Positions 1 to 5,900 are shown, counted from the stretch's first letter. The stretch: 5,993 nt of DNA from an uncultured Fimbriimonadales bacterium (GCA_937925775.1 CALAMM010000007.1:1-5993), one strand, 5' to 3'. A program made the numbers and translations. The notes: a model not told the origin generated them from the letters alone.

Positions 1-8
1 TGTCCGTG

Positions 9-491
9 CTACTTTAGGCTGGCGACGGTCGTTGCAAACTGCACCTGTTGCCAGCGGTTCGTGCGTGGCTCTTGCCAGCGTACCGTGACAATCACGCTCT
101 TCAAACCGATAGAGATGTTGTTATTGGTGGTCAAATTCAACACTTCGATTGTGCCAAAGCCGTTGCGCAGTTCATTCGCGAGGTTGAGCGTTGTTCCGCC
201 TGGTAGCTGTAGGCTGGTGAAGCGCACGCGAAACTGGTTTGTATCGTTCAGTTCGATGGTTTGCCCAATCCCTGCAGCAAGGAGGCCGTTGGCAGTGATT
301 TGCAGGAAATCGAGGGTGCGCACACGCTCCAGGGCGGTCTGCGCCACATTTGTCGCAAAGGTGTATTCTTGCGCTTGGCGCTGCATGCGCATCGTCATCG
401 GCGAGAGCGCCGTGATGCTGAGTACCAACAGTGTCACGATGAACACCGAAATCAAAATCTCAGTAAATGCCGAGCCTCGTACCCGTCTCAT
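9..491 (-). CDS. PilV-like prepilin-type N-terminal cleavage/methylation domain protein (minor pseudopilin)
   Basis: This predicted 160-residue protein looks like a minor pilin or pseudopilin of a type IV pilus or type II secretion system. Seen: a short basic leader (MRRVRG), then SAFTE and a hydrophobic helix at about residues 12-29. If prepilin peptidase cuts after Gly6, Glu11 falls at the conserved +5 position. The mature N-terminus would be Ser rather than the usual Phe, and the motif reads SAFTE rather than FTLIE. The rest is a Thr/Asn-rich globular part with no cysteine, ending in VRWQEP and QVQFATTV, resembling the beta-rich C-terminus of PilV/GspI-type minor pilins. I chose the ATG at 491 because an AGGGGA ribosome site lies about 6 nt upstream. 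A TTG at 509 would add six residues and overlap the upstream gene. The ATG lies 2 nt after the stop of the upstream pilin gene, implying translational coupling. The exact subfamily is uncertain. Confidence 0.8.
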   Translation of the reverse strand: MRRVRGSAFTEILISVFIVTLLVLSITALSPMTMRMQRQAQEYTFATNVAQTALERVRTLDFLQITANGLLAAGIGQTIELNDTNQFRVRFTSLQLPGGTTLNLANELRNGFGTIEVLNLTTNNNISIGLKSVIVTVRWQEPRTNRWQQVQFATTVASLK

Positions 492-493
492 CC

Positions 494-859
494 TCAATCC
501 CCTGTCCAACTAAAGGTGTGATTGGGCAGTCCTGTGGGGCATGCTGGGGGTGTCCCGATTGCGTTCACGGTATAGGATGCCCCGCCCCCCGCAGGGCAAA
601 ACGGCTCCGCCTGCAAGTAATCGGGTACTAAGTCGCTCATGCTGACGCTGGCGCCTGTCTGGGCGCGTGTTGCCAGGGCGTACATCTCTTTGGCTTGGTG
701 GATTTGGCGCAGGTTGGCGACGCAGATGCGCGTCTGGGCGCGTGCGCGTGCGTTCATCCAACTGGGCAACGCCAACGAGACCAGGATCGCGATGATGAAC
801 ACCACGACCATAATCTCCACGAGCGTGAATCCCCCACTCCTCGCGACCGACTTTCGCAT
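494..859 (-). CDS. Type IV pilin / type II secretion pseudopilin (ComGC/PulG-like)
   Basis: A 121-residue prepilin. Seen: leader MRKSVARSGG, then FTLVE, so cleavage after Gly10 puts Phe at +1 and Glu15 at +5, the canonical class III prepilin site. A hydrophobic helix spans about 16-32 and ends at a proline. It is followed by the amphipathic stretch CVANLRQIHQAKEMYA, and the tail carries CPAGG at 88-92, Tyr96 and PPAC at 104-107. That tail pattern is common in short pilin-like proteins of environmental bacteria. Family knowledge: such proteins are inserted in the inner membrane, processed by PilD-type peptidase, and assembled into a pilus, pseudopilus or DNA-uptake fibre. The ATG at 859 is chosen because AAGGAG (865-870) lies 5 nt upstream. 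A TTG at 904 in the same frame would place that site inside the gene. It is followed 2 nt downstream by a PilV-like gene. No assembly ATPase or secretin is in the window, so pilus versus secretion cannot be decided. Confidence 0.88.
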   Translation of the reverse strand: MRKSVARSGGFTLVEIMVVVFIIAILVSLALPSWMNARARAQTRICVANLRQIHQAKEMYALATRAQTGASVSMSDLVPDYLQAEPFCPAGGGASYTVNAIGTPPACPTGLPNHTFSWTGD

Positions 860-871
860 GATGGCTCCTTC

Positions 872-886
872 GGGCGCAGTGCGCCC
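872..886 (-). promoter_or_regulatory. Perfect 6-bp hairpin just upstream of the pilin ribosome-binding site
   Basis: GGGCGC, a 3-nt loop, then GCGCCC form a perfect inverted repeat that ends one base before the AAGGAG ribosome site of the pilin gene. In the mRNA this would be a short GC-rich stem directly 5' of the Shine-Dalgarno sequence. It could tune translation or protect the 5' end, or be a DNA operator. It is short enough to arise by chance in GC-rich DNA. Confidence 0.35.
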
Positions 887-921
887 ATGCAGGAGTTTCC
901 ACAAAGCGGCGCGAGGCGACC

Positions 922-927
922 TGTCAA
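922..927 (-). promoter_or_regulatory. TTGACA, possible -35 element for the pilin pair
   Basis: A perfect -35 consensus hexamer lies about 63 bp upstream of the pilin ATG, in the 90-bp gap after the oxidoreductase gene. At 17-18 bp spacing the -10 candidates (TTGTGG, TGTGGA) are poor, so this is only half a promoter by sequence. The pilin pair may instead be read through from upstream. Confidence 0.22.
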
Positions 928-949
928 AGGCTACGGATTTGCCCGTTTC

Positions 950-2176
950 CTAACCGATCGGCTTGATGTAGCGTTTGGGGATGCCCCATGGGGCGCGCCA
1001 GTTGCGGGCGAGCAGTGCGCTCGCTTCGCGGTCGTTCACAATCTGGGCGCGTTGCGCGTCCCAGCGGATGCTCCGCCCCACCCGATAGGCAATATTGCCC
1101 AGCAGGGGCACGATTGTCGAGCGCACGCCTGTTTCAACATCCACCGCGAGCGGGACGCCCTCGCGGATGGCAGCGAGGAAATTCTCCGTGTGCGGCTCGC
1201 TTTGCGCCGAGCCGCCGCGCTTATAGGCGGGAATGCGCTCCTTCTCAGGATGCACCTCCAGCCCTTCACGACTGACATAGAGGCTGCCGTTCGTGCCGAA
1301 GAACATCGTGCCGTAGCCGCGCCCATACATAGGGTAGTCGCTGCACGCCCGATGCGTGTAAATCAGCGTCCAGTCCTTGAACTTCCAGATGCAGTCAATC
1401 GTATCGGGGGTTTCGCGGTTGTCATTGAGCGCAAACTTGCCTCCATAAGCGGCGACCTCCGTCGGGCTATGCGTGCCCATCGCCCAGAGCGCGATATCGA
1501 TCAGATGCACGCCCCAGTCTGCCACCTTGCCCCCTGCATAGTCCCAGAACCAGCGGAAGTGGTAAAGGCATCGGTTGGGGTTGTAGGGGCGTTTGGGCGC
1601 AGGACCCAGCCAGAAGTCCCAGTCCAATCCGGGAGGCGGATCGCTGTCGGGCGGGTTGCCGATGCCGTTGGGCGTCTCGTTGCCCACATTCCAGCAGTGA
1701 ACCGTCGTGATTTTGCCCAGTTTGCCAGAGCGCACGATCTCGACGGCTTCCTTGAAATGCTCGCCACTGCGCTGCTGCAAGCCGATTGCCACCACCCGCT
1801 TGTGTTCGCGCGCGGCGTGAACCATCGCCAGCCCCTCCGCGATATTGTGCATCGCGGGCTTCTCACAATACACATGTTTGCCCGCTTCACAGGCGTCGAT
1901 CGTGATTCGCGCGTGCCAGTGGTCAGGCGTGGCGACCACGACGGCGTCCACATCCTTGCGCTCCAGAACCCTGCGATAATCGCGGTAGGCTTCGATATCG
2001 TTGCGCCCCGTCAACTGCAAGAACTCGTCGAGCTGCTTTTGGTACACATCACACGCCGCGACGATGTCGCACTGCCCGCGCAGGCGGTCAAACTGGCGAT
2101 AGTGATAGCGTCCAATCCCGCCACAGCCGATAATCGCAACTCGGACCCTGTCGTTCGCGCCAAATTTCCGTTTCAT
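950..2176 (-). CDS. Gfo/Idh/MocA family NAD(P)-dependent oxidoreductase
   Basis: A 408-residue cytoplasmic dehydrogenase of the Gfo/Idh/MocA family, which oxidises or reduces sugars, inositols or related cyclic polyols. Seen: an N-terminal Rossmann fold with GCGGIG at 17-22 after the strand VRVAII. Asp43 ends the second strand, which in this family often favours NAD. ATPDHWHA lies at 82-89 and the family lysine motif EKP at 105-107 (Lys106). The C-terminal substrate domain has DWDFWLGPAP at 185-194, FRWFWDYAGG at 207-216, and the conserved pattern Asp220, Gly222, His224, Asp227, where the histidine is the usual catalytic residue. There is no Tat or Sec signal, unlike many planctomycete relatives. 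The ATG is preceded by GAGGGGAG about 5 nt upstream. The gene starts 42 bp after uvrA with no visible promoter or terminator between them, so co-transcription is plausible though no functional link is evident. The substrate cannot be assigned. Confidence 0.92.
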   Translation of the reverse strand: MKRKFGANDRVRVAIIGCGGIGRYHYRQFDRLRGQCDIVAACDVYQKQLDEFLQLTGRNDIEAYRDYRRVLERKDVDAVVVATPDHWHARITIDACEAGKHVYCEKPAMHNIAEGLAMVHAAREHKRVVAIGLQQRSGEHFKEAVEIVRSGKLGKITTVHCWNVGNETPNGIGNPPDSDPPPGLDWDFWLGPAPKRPYNPNRCLYHFRWFWDYAGGKVADWGVHLIDIALWAMGTHSPTEVAAYGGKFALNDNRETPDTIDCIWKFKDWTLIYTHRACSDYPMYGRGYGTMFFGTNGSLYVSREGLEVHPEKERIPAYKRGGSAQSEPHTENFLAAIREGVPLAVDVETGVRSTIVPLLGNIAYRVGRSIRWDAQRAQIVNDREASALLARNWRAPWGIPKRYIKPIG

Positions 2177-2218
2177 GGCGACTCCCCTCGCTTTTGGCGA
2201 CGGTCATACTTCAACGCG

Positions 2219-4396
2219 CTACTCCAGAGTCCTACCCGCACGATGGAGCACCTGCCTTAGGAACTGCCCTGTGTAGCTGGCATCGCAGGCGGCGACCTGT
2301 TCAGGTGTTCCCTCCGCCACGATGTAGCCGCCCGCGTCGCCCCCCTCAGGCCCCAGATCGATAATCCAATCCGCTGTCTTAATCACATCGAGGTTGTGTT
2401 CGATGACAATGACGGTGTTGCCTGCGTCGACGAGGCGATGCAGCACGCCGAGCAGCTTGCGCACATCCTCAAAGTGGAGTCCTGTGGTGGGTTCATCCAG
2501 GATATACACGGTGTTGCCTGTGGCGCGTTTGCTAAGTTCGGTCGCGAGTTTGACGCGCTGTGCCTCGCCGCCTGAGAGCGTCGGCGCGGGCTGTCCCAGC
2601 CGAATGTAATCCAGCCCGACATCATAGAGCGTCTGCAACTTGCGAGCAATCGCGGGAAACGGCGCAAAGAACGCCAGTGCCTCCTCTACTGTCATGTTCA
2701 ACACATCGGCGATGGTCTTGCCCTTGAACTTCACTTCGAGCGTCTCGCGGTTGTAGCGCTGCCCCTTGCAGACCTCGCAGGGCACATACACATCGGGCAG
2801 GAACTGCATTTCGATTTTAATCATGCCGTCGCCGCGGCAGGCTTCGCAGCGTCCGCCTTTCACATTGAAGCTGAACCTGCCAGGTTGGTAGCCGCGGGCG
2901 CGGGCTTCGGGAGTAGCGGCGAACAGCTCGCGAATCGGGTCAAACACGCCCGTGTAAGTGGCGGGGTTGCTACGCGGAGTGCGCCCAATCGGCGACTGGT
3001 CGATATCGATGACTTTATCCACGAACTGGAGTCCTTCGATGTGGTCGTGCTCGCCCCAGACGCGGCGTGTGCCGTACACATGGTACATCAGGCGCGGGTA
3101 GAGCGTTTCCTGGATTAGGGTGCTTTTGCCAGAGCCTGAAACGCCCGTGATGCACACGAACAGCCCCAGCGGAATGCGCACGGTGAGGTTTTTGAGGTTG
3201 TTGGCGCGTGCGCCGTAGAGGGTAAGCCAGCGTTCGGGGTGCGGCGGACGGCGACTGGGCGGCACTTCAATCGTGCGCTTGCCCGCGAGGTACTGTCCCG
3301 TGAGGCTGTCAGGGCAGTCGATCACTTCCTGCACTGTACCTGCGACGACGACCTCGCCACCGTGTTCGCCCGCGCCTGGTCCAAGATCAATGACATAATC
3401 GGCGGCGCGGATGGTCTCCTCGTCGTGTTCCACCACCAAGACGGTGTTGCCCAAATCGCGTAGGCGTTGCAAGGTGTGGATCAGTTTTTGGTTGTCGCGC
3501 TGATGAAGCCCGATGCTCGGCTCGTCCAGCACATACAGCACGCCCATCAGCCCAGAGCCTATCTGGGTGGCGAGTCGGATGCGTTGCGCCTCGCCGCCCG
3601 ATAGAGTCGTCGCCGCGCGATCCAGCGTCAGATAACCCAGCCCGACATCGAGCAGAAAGTTCAGGCGTGTGCGCACCTCCCTGAGGATTCGCTCAGCGAT
3701 GGTGCGCTCGCGTGGAGTGAGTTGTGCTTCCAACTCGGCGAACCAGCGCGCCGCCTCCTCAATGCTCATCGCAGCGACCTCAGCGATGTTCTTGCCTCCA
3801 ACCGTCACAGCAAGGCTTTCGGGCTTGAGACGTTTGCCGCCACACGCGGGGCAGGGGCGCGTCGCCATATACTGCTCCAGCTCCTGTTTGATATATTCGC
3901 TCTCGGTCTCTTCATAGCGCCGCTTGAGAATGTTAATCACGCCCTCGAACTCGGTGTCGATGTAGCGCGTGCGTCCCCAACGGTTGCGGAACTCCACCGT
4001 GACATTGCCTTTCGTGCCGTACATGAGGGCATGGAACTGTTCGGGAGAGAGGTTTTGCAGCGGTGTGTCGATGGTGAAGCCAAGTCGTTTCGCAACCCCC
4101 TCCAGCATCGCCAGCCGCCAGTCAGTGAGTTCGCCATCGCGTTTGACGAAGGGGCGCAGCGCACCCTGCCGAATCGAAAGGCTTCGGTCAGGCGCAATCA
4201 GATCGGGGTCGAACTCGGTTTTCGTGCCCAGCCCTGTGCATTCGGCACACGCACCGTAGGGGCTGTTGAACGAGAAGTTGCGCGGCTCCAGCTCGCCCAG
4301 ACTAATACCACACTCAGGGCACGCGAAATGCTCGGAAAAGTGCAGCTCGGTATCGGGCGCGACAAGCTCCCCTGCAACCAGCGGCGGCTGAGACAT
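2219..4396 (-). CDS. uvrA: Excinuclease ABC subunit UvrA, N-terminally truncated (about 225 residues missing)
   Basis: UvrA is the damage-sensing ABC ATPase of nucleotide excision repair and loads UvrB. This frame codes 725 residues from the ATG at 4396, against roughly 940 for the family. Seen in order: zinc site Cys26/29/50/53, second zinc-type CPACGG at 182-187, signature I LSGGE 265-269, Walker B I LYVLDEP 287-293, Walker A II GVSGSGKST 418-426, zinc site Cys517/520/540/543, signature II LSGGE 607-611 and Walker B II VYILDEP 630-636. Missing: Walker A I and nearly all of the UvrB-binding domain. Lys424 corresponds to E. coli Lys646, fixing the loss at about 220-227 residues. By family logic the distal ATP site (Walker A/B II plus signature I) is complete while the proximal site is not. 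An in-frame extension to a GTG at 4546 has no UvrA character. A TATAAT box lies 6 nt before the ATG. It could be a damaged gene, a split gene or an assembly chimera. The family call is certain and the function is doubtful. Confidence 0.93.
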   Translation of the reverse strand: MSQPPLVAGELVAPDTELHFSEHFACPECGISLGELEPRNFSFNSPYGACAECTGLGTKTEFDPDLIAPDRSLSIRQGALRPFVKRDGELTDWRLAMLEGVAKRLGFTIDTPLQNLSPEQFHALMYGTKGNVTVEFRNRWGRTRYIDTEFEGVINILKRRYEETESEYIKQELEQYMATRPCPACGGKRLKPESLAVTVGGKNIAEVAAMSIEEAARWFAELEAQLTPRERTIAERILREVRTRLNFLLDVGLGYLTLDRAATTLSGGEAQRIRLATQIGSGLMGVLYVLDEPSIGLHQRDNQKLIHTLQRLRDLGNTVLVVEHDEETIRAADYVIDLGPGAGEHGGEVVVAGTVQEVIDCPDSLTGQYLAGKRTIEVPPSRRPPHPERWLTLYGARANNLKNLTVRIPLGLFVCITGVSGSGKSTLIQETLYPRLMYHVYGTRRVWGEHDHIEGLQFVDKVIDIDQSPIGRTPRSNPATYTGVFDPIRELFAATPEARARGYQPGRFSFNVKGGRCEACRGDGMIKIEMQFLPDVYVPCEVCKGQRYNRETLEVKFKGKTIADVLNMTVEEALAFFAPFPAIARKLQTLYDVGLDYIRLGQPAPTLSGGEAQRVKLATELSKRATGNTVYILDEPTTGLHFEDVRKLLGVLHRLVDAGNTVIVIEHNLDVIKTADWIIDLGPEGGDAGGYIVAEGTPEQVAACDASYTGQFLRQVLHRAGRTLE

Positions 4397-4402
4397 AGCG
4401 AA

Positions 4403-4408
4403 ATTATA
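4403..4408 (-). promoter_or_regulatory. Perfect TATAAT -10 box directly before the truncated uvrA
   Basis: TATAAT sits 6 nt before the uvrA ATG, so transcription would start at or next to the A of the ATG, the geometry of a leaderless mRNA. The -35 region at 17-bp spacing (4426-4431, TTTCCG) is weak. Alternatively GGGAGG (4409-4414) is a ribosome site with a rather long 12-nt spacer, which would need a promoter further upstream. The two readings compete. Confidence 0.45.
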
Positions 4409-4436
4409 CCTCCCATAAACTGTCGCGGAAACGGCG

Positions 4437-4556
4437 GGAGCTTCCTGTGCGTTTCCCCGTGCGGGATGGCACGGCACAGGCTTGTTGCCCTCCTCCTCTG
4501 CCCCCCTCGTGCAACGCAGCAGAGGGATGCGAACGCCGAGGGACACAGCAAGCTCC
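4437..4556. repeat. Structured 120-bp palindromic element in the tatD-uvrA spacer (MITE-like or ncRNA-like)
   Basis: A 7-bp inverted repeat, GGAGCTT (4437-4443) and AAGCTCC (4550-4556), brackets two abutting stem-loops. The first is CCTGTG/CACAGG (4444-4449 with 4475-4480) topped by CCGTGC/GCACGG (4457-4462 with 4469-4474). The second starts at the next base: CTTGTTG with CAGCAAG (4481-4487 with 4546-4552, one G-T pair), CCCTC with GAGGG (4488-4492 with 4538-4542) and CCTCTGC with GCAGAGG (4495-4501 with 4519-4525). The base of the second stem competes with the bracketing repeat. No coding sequence is recognisable on either strand. It resembles a small non-autonomous dispersed element or structured RNA, but copy number elsewhere is unknown. 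Confidence 0.5.
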
Positions 4557-4557
4557 T

Positions 4558-4585
4558 CCCCACCCAGTAGAAGACGGGGTTGGGG
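4558..4585 (-). other. C/G-tract hairpin just downstream of tatD
   Basis: CCCC-A-CCC (4558-4565) pairs with GGG-T-(T)-GGGG (4576-4585) across a 10-nt loop, with one bulged T. It begins 11 nt past the tatD stop. On the minus strand it reads as the CCCTCACCCCCAACCCC type of tract found in widespread intergenic repeats of several phyla. There is no T-run after it, so I do not call it an intrinsic terminator, although it could slow transcription or protect the tatD mRNA 3' end. Confidence 0.35.
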
Positions 4586-4596
4586 GTGAGGGAGAA

Positions 4597-5364
4597 TCAG
4601 TTGCCCAGACTAAACAGCGTTTCCACATTCCGCTCGGTCTGCGCGGACAGGGCGTCCAGTGAGATTTCCCAAAGCGCCGCGACCTGCTGGGCTATTAAGG
4701 GCAGATAGGCGGGTTCGTTGCGCTTGCCGCGATAAGGATGGGGCGCAAGGTAGGGCGCATCGGTCTCCAACAATACTCGGTCGCGTGGCATCGAGCGCAC
4801 GAGATCCCGCAGCGTCGTCGCATTTTTGAAGGTAATCACCCCGCCAATCCCCAGAGAGTAGCCCAACTCCAGCCCGCGCTGCGCGTGGTCCACCGTGCCC
4901 GAAAAGCAGTGCAGCACACCGCGCACGGTAGGATAGTCCGCCAGAATCTGAAGCACTTCCTCGTAGGCGTCTCGGCAGTGGATTACGACGGGCAGCTCGA
5001 GCTCGGCGGCGAGCTGCATCTGCGCGCGGAACGCCGCGTCCTGCACCTCGCGCGGCGACAAATCGCGATAGAAATCCAGCCCAATCTCGCCTATGGCGAC
5101 CACGCGCGGATGGCGCGCCAGCTCGCGCAGCGTGCTTAGGACGCTCTCATCGCAGGCGGAGGCGTCGTGGGGATGGATGCCAATTGCCGCATAGAGCGCG
5201 TCGTACTCGTCCGCCAGTTCCACCGCGCGTCGGCTGCTCTCTAAATCGTAGCCGATTACTATCAAACGATGGACGCCCGATTGACGGGCGCGGTAAAGCA
5301 ACACTTCCCGCTCGGCATACAAATCGGGGTGGTTCAGATGACAGTGGGTATCCGTCCAACGCAT
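4597..5364 (-). CDS. tatD: TatD family metal-dependent hydrolase / DNase
   Basis: A full-length 255-residue TatD-family TIM-barrel enzyme, which uses divalent metals to cleave phosphodiester bonds. Members act as 3'-5' DNases, and related proteins as D-aminoacyl-tRNA deacylase-like enzymes. Seen: DTHCHL with His7 and His9, GIHPHDA at 62-68, GEIGLDFYRD at 92-101 with metal ligand Glu93, VVIHCRDA with His129, VLHCFSGT with His152, and LLETDAPYLAPHPYRGKRNEP from 198 with Asp202. The RN..TLF motif lies at the C-terminus. All expected ligands are present. The ATG at 5364 gives the classic start just ahead of DTHCHL. No good Shine-Dalgarno precedes it (GAGAACCGCC), and the tRNA-Ser 3' CCA ends only 10 nt upstream, so tatD probably comes from the tRNA transcript. 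This entry is partial or complete by length comparison: complete. The exact substrate is not settled by sequence. Confidence 0.94.
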   Translation of the reverse strand: MRWTDTHCHLNHPDLYAEREVLLYRARQSGVHRLIVIGYDLESSRRAVELADEYDALYAAIGIHPHDASACDESVLSTLRELARHPRVVAIGEIGLDFYRDLSPREVQDAAFRAQMQLAAELELPVVIHCRDAYEEVLQILADYPTVRGVLHCFSGTVDHAQRGLELGYSLGIGGVITFKNATTLRDLVRSMPRDRVLLETDAPYLAPHPYRGKRNEPAYLPLIAQQVAALWEISLDALSAQTERNVETLFSLGN

Positions 5365-5372
5365 GGCGGTTC

Positions 5373-5467
<95 letters not shown>

Positions 5468-5474
5468 AAGCGTG

Positions 5475-5550
5475 TGGCGCCCTCGGAGGGATTCGAACCA
5501 CCGACGCCCTCCTTAGGACGGAGGCGCTCTGTCCACTGAGCTACGAGGGC
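5475..5550 (-). tRNA. tRNA-Arg(CCT)
   Basis: A 76-nt tRNA with encoded CCA (5475-5477). The acceptor stem GCCCTCG pairs with CGAGGGC, with discriminator G. The D-arm is GCTC-AGTGGACA-GAGC, with A following GG at position 20, the bacterial arginine identity base. The anticodon stem CCTCC/GGAGG encloses GTCCTAA, giving anticodon CCT at 5515-5517, which reads AGG. The T-stem is GGTGG with CCCTC, which leaves one T-C mismatch at the 51-63 position and one G-T pair. Confidence 0.95.
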
Positions 5551-5563
5551 GGGAAAAAAGTTA

Positions 5564-5639
5564 TGGCGCGTCCGGAGGGACTCGAACCCCCGACCTCAAG
5601 GTCCGCAACCTTGCGCTCTATCCTCTGAGCTACGGACGC
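5564..5639 (-). tRNA. tRNA-Arg(GCG)
   Basis: A 76-nt tRNA with encoded CCA (5564-5566). The acceptor stem GCGTCCG pairs with CGGACGC, with discriminator G. The D-arm is GCTC-AGAGGATA-GAGC, again with A20. The anticodon stem CAAGG/CCTTG encloses TTGCGGA, so the anticodon is GCG at 5604-5606, reading CGC and CGU. The T-arm is GGGGG-TTCGAGT-CCCTC. Most bacteria read these codons with tRNA-Arg(ACG), whose A34 is deaminated to inosine by TadA, so a genomic G34 is unusual. It is the first gene of the tRNA cluster, with a promoter just upstream. A 13-nt spacer containing six T residues separates it from tRNA-Arg(CCT). Confidence 0.95.
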
Positions 5640-5650
5640 GAGCGTCCTAT

Positions 5651-5680
5651 AGTATACCCCACTTGCGACGCAAAATTCAA
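5651..5680 (-). promoter_or_regulatory. Sigma70-type promoter of the tRNA-Arg/Arg/Ser(-tatD) unit
   Basis: The -35 box TTGAAT (5675-5680) and -10 box TATACT (5651-5656) are separated by 18 bp. The -10 matches consensus at five of six positions and the -35 at four. Transcription would start near 5644, about 5 nt before the first tRNA. The G-rich stretch between the boxes just ahead of the -10 is not a stringent-type discriminator, so growth-rate control cannot be inferred. Confidence 0.65.
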
Positions 5681-5760
5681 GAGGCAGAGGGTGTTCGAAA
5701 ATCACCCCCTTCGCAGAGGGAGTGGGAAACCTGCGCTTGCGCTCAATTGGTGTAGTCATT
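5681..5760. other. Gene-free spacer upstream of the tRNA promoter
   Basis: No gene is seen here on either strand. It holds a short inverted repeat GGGTG/CACCC (5689-5693 with 5703-5707) around a TTCGAAAAT loop, a GCGC-TT-GCGC palindrome (5733-5742) and a partial direct repeat GCAGAGGG just upstream of the -35. None is long enough to assign a role. Confidence 0.4.
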
Positions 5761-5825
5761 CGTCGGCGAGGACGCCGACGCGACGCGATGGGTGGGGTGT
5801 CGTCGGCGTGGGCAGTGGTGCTACA

Positions 5826-5900
5826 ACGGGTGCGACGACATTCCTGTCGTCGCGGGTGTTCTCAGCGGTGTTGCGACGCCAAGAAAGGCGTCGCACCCGT
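5826..5900. repeat. 75-bp element with 12-bp perfect terminal inverted repeats
   Basis: ACGGGTGCGACG (5826-5837) is the exact reverse complement of CGTCGCACCCGT (5889-5900). The arms overlap two smaller hairpins inside (5832-5853 and 5872-5895), so the DNA or RNA can switch between one long stem and two local stems. Confidence 0.6.

Noticed and set aside
860..904. 15-residue extension of the pilin from a TTG
   Set aside because: It would place the AAGGAG ribosome site and the hairpin inside the coding region and spoil the short basic prepilin leader.
2177..2218. Promoter or terminator between uvrA and the oxidoreductase
   Set aside because: Only a chance GGCGAC direct repeat and a TTGAAG without a matching -10 are seen. 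There is no hairpin with a T-run.
695..2260. 521-codon open frame on the plus strand
   Set aside because: It lies opposite the oxidoreductase and pilin genes, has no family motif and no ribosome site, and is the usual antisense frame of GC-rich genes. The minus-strand protein has unmistakable Gfo/Idh/MocA motifs.
2219..4396. UvrA2-type paralogue lacking the UvrB-binding domain
   Set aside because: UvrA2 proteins lose the internal UvrB-binding domain but keep Walker A I at the N-terminus. Here the whole N-terminus is missing, which is a truncation and not that architecture.
4397..4546. 50-residue N-terminal extension of UvrA from a GTG
   Set aside because: The translated stretch is arginine/proline-rich, does not resemble UvrA and crosses the palindromic element.
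3722..4570. 282-codon open frame on the plus strand
   Set aside because: It is antisense to uvrA and the spacer, rich in Arg/Ala/His and without recognisable domains.
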